NCBI GenBank assembly: GCA_018398765.1
Contig: JAHBMJ010001503.1
Span: 1 to 21,599 of the forward strand
Source of the DNA: Chromera velia
Lineage: Eukaryota; Sar; Chromeraceae
DNA length: 21,599 bases
Direction: 5' to 3'
Part shown: one piece after another, positions 15,423 to 21,599 of the stretch
Numbering within the stretch: position 1 is the first letter of the stretch
How the letters are laid out: every line of letters begins with the position of its first letter
Translations under genes and position numbers: made by a program
The notes under the pieces: generated by a model
Databases searched by the model: none
Told to the model about the DNA's origin: nothing
What the model saw: the letters and a program-made list of their open reading frames with translations, nothing else

Positions 15423-18400
15423 TTAGTGGGCGACTACCACAAATGCGAACCGGACCTGGTAGTTGTACTTCGACGCCACCAGAAGAGCCGCTTTCGAGGC
15501 TTTGTACATCTTCGCAAGAAGTTTCAAGCCTGCCGTATCGTCCGCCTTTGCACGCTTTCCGGCCCCCTGGTTCCCTGCACACCCCTGGGCCTGCGGAATC
15601 GCTGGTGCCTCCCCCGCTTCGCGCTTTTTCCCTTTTGCACTCGTCCTTGCACCTCCGGAGGGAGAGGCCCCTGGGTGAGGAAGTGCAGAGGTCGGAGCGG
15701 GGCCTCTCGGAAGTGTAGAGGTCGGAGGGGGGCCTCTCGGAAGTGCAAAGGTCGGAGGGGGGTCTCTCGGAAGTGCAGAGGTCGGAGCGGGGCCTCTCAG
15801 AAGTGCAGAGGTCGGAGCGGGGCCTCTCGGAAGTGCAGAGGTCGGGTCTCTCGGAAGTGCAGAGGTCGGAGCGGGGCCTGAGGACGGAGGGGGGTCTCTC
15901 GGAAGTGCAGAGGTCGGAGGGGGGCCTCTCGGAAGTGCAGAGGTCGGAGGGGGGTCTCTCGGAAGTGCAGAGGTCGGAGCGGGGCCTCTCGGAAGTGCAG
16001 AGGTCGGAGGGGGGCCTCTCGGAAGTGCAGAGGTCGGAGCGGGGCCTCCTGGAAGTCCAGAGGGGGCAGAAACCTCCGGCTGACCCCCCGTTGAAGCGTC
16101 TGCATCAAAACCCCAATCTTTTCGAAGGGAGGCTACAATGTCCGCATTGAACGCGACACCCCTCAGCCTTGCCTCATTTCTCACTTCGTCGATCTGATCA
16201 TCCGGGATCAGTCCTCTGAGTCCAAGCCTCTCCCCCCAGTCTCTGGTGGACGCGTTCTCCGTCTGGGTGTGGAACAGCCTAGTCGCTGTGAGGGTGGCTG
16301 TGGTGAGGGTTCTGGTCAAGTGCTGACGATGCCCACCCATGATGCTTTGTGTCAGAAGACTCTGGGGGGAGAGGGTGAAGCAGATGAGCGGGATGGAGAG
16401 GGTGATGATACCTTCTGTGAGAGCAACGAGGGATGTCATGTCCCCCCGGACACGCAGGCGGTCTGGCAGCACAATGTGATGGTCGTGTGCGAGCCAATCA
16501 AAGACGCCATCGTGTCTGCATAGAACCACGCAAGCCTTGTGCTCAAGATCAGTCATCATGCCAGCGAGAGTGCCAGGTGGAGTCAGAGCAGTCAAAAGGA
16601 GCTCACATAGATTTCTGAAACCATCTGTGTTAAGCCACCCCCCGCTTCTCAGAAAAGCCACAAGTCGGTCACGGGCTCCCATGTCACCCCTCGAATTCAG
16701 CGCATCGGCACCTACCCCCAGCTGAAGCAGCCATGGCAGGCTCACGTTCTTTCTTTGGTGTGACACAACTGCGCTCTCTGGCAGAGGTTTGAGGTTGACT
16801 AGAAGTTCGTTCTTCCACCCGCGTTGGTCAGATGGCACGAAGTCAGGCTCGAGGGGACTGGCGACGCACTCCATCTCCCCCTCTGTGCAACTGTAGAGAC
16901 AGTTGTACACTTCGGCAACGTGCCTCAAGCTGGCAAAAAGGGGGTGGGGCGACGCATGTGGTGAGTGTGCGGACGAAGCTGCAGCTGCAGCTGCAGCCGA
17001 GGGAGGGGTATCGCGGGGGGGCAAGAAGACAATGTCGAGCAAACGAAGCAAGCTTGACAGCAAGCATGCCCCCAGAAACGCTTCGGCACAGTCGGCTGGC
17101 CACTCATACCTGTATTCCAAGTGGCCTCTCCCTCCCAGCTTGTCAAGAGTCGACGGTCCCTTAAGATCGGTGCTGCTCCGGAGGAGAGCAGGCAGGAGCC
17201 CCTTCGTTGTGACCCTTCGTCCGAGTTCTGCGTTTGTTTTTTCCGTTCTGGCTTCCCCCTTCTTCTGTTTTGATGCCTCTCCATTTCGAAAATCACGGAG
17301 GCAGTGAAGGAATTTGAGTGCTCCATCACCCAGCTGACTCAACGTGTCCATCACGTTCCACCGCATCAGCCAATGACCGCTTCCCGCCAACACTTCCCGA
17401 CGGAAGGCCTTGAGCTCTTCCTGTTTATCCACCCCCCCGGCAATCAAGCGAACCAGCTTGTGGAGATCTCGGATCATTGGACGATTGCGGGATGTGTCGT
17501 CAGGCTTCGTCAAGGCAAGAACACCCAGAAAGGGGTCTACTCGGGTGCCAAACCTCCTCTGGAAGATCTTTACCCTGCCGCTGATAATCACGTGAAGGTG
17601 AATCAGGTGCGGCAGGAGCAAGGCAGCGAGAAGGGCATCGATGGAGAACCGTGTTCTTTCCAGCTTGGAAACGTCGGTTGCACTCAGTTCCCTGCACTTC
17701 ACCTCCCGAGGAGGCAGTCGCCAACGAGCAGCCTCCAGGGCTTCGGACTTCTCACCGCCCTCTAACTGCAAAGGCAGAAATAAAACGTTCAACTCCATAC
17801 TCTGATAGTCACTCCGAAACAAAGTACCATTGCCACTTGTGAGGGGGCGGACGAATGCCTTGCCAACTGCGTTGCATGCCAGGCAGATGACTGAATTTTC
17901 AGAACAGATCGTATGACAAGAATGCCAACGTGGTAGGCAGAGGGTAGGCCTGTTGGGCAATAGGTTCGAGGGAGGGAGATGGAGGGAGACGGAATCGATA
18001 GCGGAATCGCACGAGACGGAGGGGGGGGGACTTTTTTCAAGGAGGGAGGGAGGGAGGGAGGAGACAGAGGCAGGTAGGCAAACATGCAGCTAGGACAGGA
18101 AAGTAGATAACTGTCTCTCCTCTTTGTGAAAATATGCGGGAGAACGACAACAAAATGAGTGTACGCAGCACATCATCCTCTGCTGCACGGACCGGAGAGA
18201 CCACCAGCAGCTGTTGCACGTCAGGTCCACGGTCAGGACATGGAGGAATCCATCCGTACGCAGCCTGGATCAGACACCTGAGGCGCTTCGTCTCAGCACT
18301 GTCCGAGTCGATCCAAGGAACAAGAAGGTCGATACCGTCTCTGTAGATGAGAATGGAGTTGCTCGAGACAACAGCCCCGCTGTGCGCACTACAGAGTGCA

Positions 18401-19877
18401 GAATGAATGATACTTGAGGAGGCCGGGTGAGAAACAACAGACACCAGCATCAAAATTGGATTCCAAGGTCTTGCGCATATTTGAGCAATCATTATTTAAT
18501 CATATGAGGAAGAGACTTTGAAATTCATCTTCGACTTGAAAAGTGGAAAGAAACGGGAGAGAGTGGGATGGGGGAATACAAAAGGGAAAGTTGTCAATTT
18601 GGATTTTCAATGTCAAAGAAGTGGAAAGAATGGAACGGCTACTTTCAGTCGAGAAGGAAAGATCAAGGGAAGAAGTCGATATCCCCGCATATCCCGCTGA
18701 CAAGAAACGGACAATTCTCTGAAGACCAGGTCTTTTCCAGCCTGCTTGCTTATGCGGATAAATAACGTGAGATTTCATGGGTGCAAGTAATAGACCTGGA
18801 GTTCGATCTCTCATTGAGGGCATTCCAGTCCACAGCATCCGAGTCTTCCTTCATTGGGAAGAAGAAGGGAGGGCCTTCTCTGCCCCAAAACATCGACGAA
18901 CCTACTGCCCTTGTCACTGGTGTCATCCAAGCCTGCACATCGTGCTTTCCACAGAAAAAGGGATCCTCTAAGTCCTCATTCAGACCAACGAAAAATCCTT
19001 TGGCTGTGTTTTTGCTCGTGAACGTCGCAAATTTTGAAGCAGTATGATCCAAGAAGCTTGAAGGCACTTCATGGCGGATCGACAGAAGAGACCGGAAAGC
19101 AAAGAAGCTGAGGGGCTCAAAGGAGAAGGGGACCTAGAAGAGGACGCAAGCAAGTAAAAAAAGGCTGGAGAGCCATCTGAAAAGGGCGAAAGAGGAAAAA
19201 GACATGCAGATAAAGACGAACAAAGGAATTCGCTAAGGGAGATCAACGATGATCATCAAGCCAGAAATAGATCTATAAAGTGGACTGACCCAGAGTGCTC
19301 TCAACCCTTTTGGGGAACAGAAGATTTCTCCCTTGGGAAGTAGCCTGAATGCTGTGACCTTTGCGCAACCCTCGAAGAGTTCCCCCATTTCTCCCAATGT
19401 TTCTGGAATGCCTCCCAAGAGACTGCAGGCTCGTTCCCTCAGGATCTTCTCGAGCACAAAAGGTGCGTCGCCGCCGTTTTTGGGAGACATACATCGAGTG
19501 GTCATGGGGTACAAAAGCGCCAGGTCTGCTTCAGCTAGCAGGAAAACTCCAGACCGAAGTTTGTTCCACTCCCCTTTCTCATCCAGCACCTCCACAATGT
19601 GCTGGAAGAGCAGCAGTCCTCCGTCTGGTATTTTGAAATCTTTGTCACCGACGGGAGAAGGCAAACTTTGCTGACGATTTGTTTCAGAAGCTTCATCCTC
19701 ACCACCGATTGAGTCCAACTGCAACGATGGCCTCAGCCTTTCCCAAACCTGCTGCAAGTGCGTACCCTCTCTATCTGGGTGGCTCAGTGGTATGGAGTTG
19801 GGGACGTAACGGTCAGCTGATTCTAGCTCTAGTTCTAGCTTTCCTCCGTGTCGCTCTGCCTGGCGGTCTGATGCCAT
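15423..19877 (-). CDS. Large protein of unknown function with C-terminal decapeptide repeats, four exons
   Basis: I predict exons 19877..19290, 19133..18796, 18412..18112 and 17765..15423 (TAA stop), joined in phases 0, 2 and 0 for 1189 residues. I do not recognise the family. Residues 1-409 are globular with segments such as LLLFQHIVEVLDEKGEWNKL, VTAFRLLPKGEIFCSPKGL and KGFFVGLNEDLEDPFFCGKH. Exon 4 contains helical, Leu-rich stretches (FSIDALLAALLLPHLIHLHV; AEAFLGACLLSSLLRLLDIV), an Ala tract followed by Ser/His/Pro, and a segment faintly like an ankyrin repeat (LLQLGVGADALNSRGD). Residues about 983-1106 are about twelve copies of G/D-P-A/P-P-T-S-A-L-P-R; the two shortened units lose 6 and 12 nt, so the frame is kept. 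The C-terminus is basic with a bipartite nuclear-signal-like pair (KGKKRE, GKRAKADD). The last intron's donor (ACA|GTTATC) is weak and that junction is the least certain. The start ATG has no in-frame alternative nearby. It is divergently placed with thiE. Confidence 0.68.
15675..16046 (-). repeat. 30 bp coding minisatellite (TSALPRGPAP repeat)
   Basis: About twelve units of 30 bp encode variants of GPAPTSALPR in exon 4 of the unknown protein. Because the period is a multiple of three with no stops, other frames on both strands are open too (for example EVQRSERGLS on the plus strand); those are shadows. Unit variants alternate Gly/Asp at the first position and Ala/Pro at the third. Copy number is likely to vary between strains. 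Confidence 0.92.
17766..18111 (-). other. Intron 3 of the unknown repeat-protein gene
   Basis: The intron is 346 nt with a good acceptor (TTTTATTTCTGCCTTTGCAG before TTAGAGGGC) and a weak donor (GTTATC). It contains a (CCCT)n tract on the minus strand (GGGA units at about 18037-18060). The frame of exon 4 stays open for 65 codons upstream of this acceptor, so an extra exon or a different junction remains possible. Confidence 0.5.
18413..18795 (-). other. Intron 2 of the unknown repeat-protein gene
   Basis: The intron is 383 nt, with donor CCAG|GTCTAT and acceptor TTTCTCACCCGGCCTCCTCAAG before TATCATTC. Phase 2 fits on both sides and restores a Ser codon. The donor is not the strongest consensus. 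Confidence 0.6.
19134..19289 (-). other. Intron 1 of the unknown repeat-protein gene
   Basis: The intron is 156 nt, with donor CTCTGG|GTCAGT and acceptor TTGCGTCCTCTTCTAG before GTCCCCTTC. Phase 0 on both sides; the spliced product reads GLRALWVPFSFEPLSFF. Confidence 0.65.
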
Positions 19878-20380
19878 ATTGAACTTAAATGCTTTTCGCT
19901 TGTCAACTGCCGTTACTTGCCGTCCGTTTCGAGGTGTTCTATCAGCTCACACGTATGATCGAATGCACACCAAAACAGGAAGGAAGACCTTATGGAAGTA
20001 CAGGTGTTCTGCTCTGCAACGAGAGGAGCAGCAGCAGATCGATATTCCGACATATATAGAAACTATCGGAAGACGCGTATTATCTCAGTCTGACAAATGT
20101 CTAATTCATTGGGTGTGTCTCAGCATGTCTCAGCTGCTGCCGTACACGGCCGGGCCCGGCCCGACATACGCCGTGCATGCACAGATCGTAGTAGGAAAAT
20201 GCATCCCATCAACACTTTGATTCGCTCTCCAGAGCTGGTTGTGCTCTTGCATTTGCTTTTCCAGTATATTGGAAGAAGGCAGTGCAACCTCCTGGCGAAA
20301 CCTGACAGAGATGTATACAGACGGTGTCGTCTTGCGTCCAAATATCTTCCGTCTCCGTCTCCCTGACTCCGTCTCCGTTC
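19878..20380. promoter_or_regulatory. Probable divergent promoter region
   Basis: This 503 bp gap lies between the start codons of two head-to-head genes, so it should hold both promoters. It contains an ACATATATAGA stretch near 20049, a GTGCATGCAC motif near 20172 that is the same TGCATGCA core seen at 2305-2325, and CT-rich sequence just before the thiE ATG. No conserved core promoter could be defined. A 5' exon encoding a targeting peptide for thiE could also lie here. Confidence 0.5.
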
Positions 20381-21558
20381 ATGTCTCTTCGTTTGTTTCG
20401 ACGAGAGCTCAAGAAACTTGCAGACTACAGCCTATACGTGGTGACAGACGATGTTTATGCAAACCCTGAAACCCTCACACGCAAAATCGCTGCCTCGCTT
20501 CTGGGAGGTGCCTCCTGCGTGCAAGTCCGTTTGAAGAAATCAGACGACAGGCCCTTCTGGACTCTTGCAAGAGACCTCAGACACCTCTGCACAGTCCACG
20601 GAGTTCCTTTGATCGTCAACAACCGGGCAGACATCGCACTGGCAGTGGATGCAGACGGGTTGCACATCGGACAGGGTGACCTTCCCCCAGTAGAGGCACG
20701 GAGGTTGATAGGCCCTGACAGGATTTTGGGCATCACCATCAAGGCAGACCGCCCAGAAACCATCGAGGCCGCACTGGATCCACGCGTGTGCCCAGACTAC
20801 ATCGCCACCAATGCGGTCTTCCCGACAGGAACGAAGGAGACCGAAGCGATCGGTGAGAGAACAGCGAGGAAACAATGTGTGGGGGCGGAAAAGAATTCAA
20901 CTAACCTTTGGGGTTTGCCCTTCATCTTTCCTCTTGTCACTTGTGCGCACCAAAGACACTCGCAGCTTTCTCTTTGGCTCTGTCGTCACGCTTCACTTTA
21001 TTCCATTTTCCAGCAGGGCATGCCCTCACCCTCCACACCGGTTTTGGTTGTCGTAGACCCGTATTTCGCCCCGTCTCTGGCTCTTCTGCTTCTCCATTGA
21101 TCTCTCCACTCTCTCCCTTTGTTGACAGGGCGACGATCGCAGAAACCCCCCCTGCTGGGGGATGCCCTCTCCCCCCTTCGTCCCCTCTCGGCTGTTCCTC
21201 CAGACCCATGCACTCTCACGACGTGCCGAACGGCGTCCTCTACAGTTGATCAGAATGCCATGCAGGATCCACGCATAATAAATTGATCCGATGATCAATC
21301 AACCCCCTGCCCCCCTCCCACAGGACCCGAAGGCTTCCGACAAGCAGTGGAGACTCTTCAAAGGCTCTGCAGAGAACGTCAAATCGAGTGCCCCCCCGTG
21401 GTTGCAATCGGTCGGTTCTCTCTCTCTCACTTTCTTTCTTTCGTCTCTGCGGGCTCTCTCTCCACTCTGGAGAGCAGCATCATGGGAATCATAAAGGAGA
21501 CTGCATCCGGATCTCAATTCGCATAGGGCATTTTTTAATCTGCCTCGCCTCTCTCTCC

Positions 21559-21599
<41 letters not shown>
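20381..21599 (+). CDS. thiE: Thiamine-phosphate synthase (ThiE-type), partial, cut by window edge
   Basis: ThiE joins hydroxymethylpyrimidine diphosphate to the thiazole phosphate to make thiamine monophosphate. Exon 1 is 20381..20852 and exon 2 is 21324..21410, both ending in phase 1; the rest lies beyond the right edge. Family hallmarks in order: YSLYVVTDD (first strand), LLGGASCVQVRLKK (15-52), GVPLIVNNRADIALAVDADG (74-93), LHIGQGDLP (94-102), GPDRILGITIKA, PDYIATNAVFPTGTKETEAIG (138-158), and in exon 2 PEGFRQAVETLQRL and PPVVAIG, the start of the phosphate-binding VVAIGGI loop. The Asp usual in the VND motif is Asn here (Asn81), while the Asp of the GQ-x-D motif (Asp100) is kept. It stands alone: no ThiD or ThiM fusion partner is visible. 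The ATG lacks an obvious plastid or mitochondrial leader, so an upstream exon may exist. No TPP riboswitch was seen in its introns or leader. Confidence 0.88.
20853..21323 (+). other. Intron 1 of the thiE-like gene
   Basis: The intron is 471 nt, with donor ATCG|GTGAGA and acceptor CCCCCCTCCCACAG before GACCCGAAGG, phase 1 on both sides. Splicing restores Gly158 between TKETEAI and PEGFRQ, as the ThiE family requires. An internal acceptor-like site (TTTGTTGACAG near 21129) does not lead into ThiE-like sequence. Confidence 0.85.
21411..21599 (+). other. Start of thiE intron 2, ending in a (CT)n tract
   Basis: The donor ATCG|GTCGGT follows VVAI in phase 1. The remainder of the window is T/C-rich and ends in at least 45 nt of CT dinucleotides (21551-21599), which is probably the polypyrimidine tract of an acceptor just outside the window. 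The catalytic C-terminal part of ThiE should follow. Confidence 0.6.

Noticed and set aside
15675-16046. CRISPR-like array
   Set aside because: The units are contiguous with no spacers and encode protein; the organism is eukaryotic.
15426-16150. Plus-strand repeat protein (EVQRSERGLS units)
   Set aside because: It is the shadow of the 30 bp minisatellite, whose period leaves several frames open. The minus frame is supported by long unique sequence and exons on either side.
20100-21323. TPP riboswitch controlling thiE
   Set aside because: The conserved CUGAGA and GGUUAG-type core segments in the required order were not found in the leader or intron 1.

Overview
The window is nuclear DNA of a eukaryote. 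Four genes are recognisable. All are split by GT-AG introns with strong pyrimidine tracts, and the reading phases fit across the junctions. The sequence is rich in (CT/GA)n, (CA)n, poly-G and tetranucleotide repeats, and the gene-bearing parts are roughly half GC. The gene style, a plant/bacterial-type thiamine synthesis enzyme, CT-rich introns and scattered TGCATGCA motifs would suit a photosynthetic alveolate of the chromerid type (Chromera-like). That placement is inference; a stramenopile alga or a dinoflagellate relative cannot be excluded from this window.

Left part (1-7.4 kb). A two-exon gene on the minus strand (1725..294) encodes an alpha/beta-hydrolase-like protein whose oxyanion-hole motif lies at the end of exon 1 and whose nucleophile elbow lies in exon 2. 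A 3.4 kb stretch with simple repeats follows, where I cannot support a gene. Next comes a two-exon plus-strand gene (5139..6215) for a small J-domain co-chaperone. Its J-domain is interrupted by an intron just after the HPD motif.

Middle part (7.4-15.4 kb). This is an AT-rich island of repeats and transposable elements, with no host gene that I can see. Two elements have defined ends. A 970 bp element (8871-9840) has 22 bp terminal inverted repeats and a perfect 8 bp target duplication. A 3.3 kb element (10741-14063) has related YTAGGCG ends and an 8 bp duplication with one mismatch. The small element carries, in antisense, what looks like a captured exon with both splice sites. The large one carries a relic coding frame of about 450 codons with four in-frame TAR stops and a cysteine-rich C-terminus. 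It also holds three copies of a sequence of about 283 bp, two of them arranged as a near-perfect giant hairpin (13431-13987). Smaller hairpins and GGCTTAGC-type repeats fill much of the rest.

Right part (15.4-21.6 kb). A four-exon minus-strand gene (19877..15423) encodes a predicted 1189-residue protein of unknown function with a decapeptide repeat tract near its C-terminus. Head to head with it, across about 500 bp, is a thiamine-phosphate synthase gene (thiE-like) that starts at 20381 and runs off the right edge after its second exon. The four genes show no obvious shared pathway; this is ordinary eukaryotic gene order around a transposon-rich interval.
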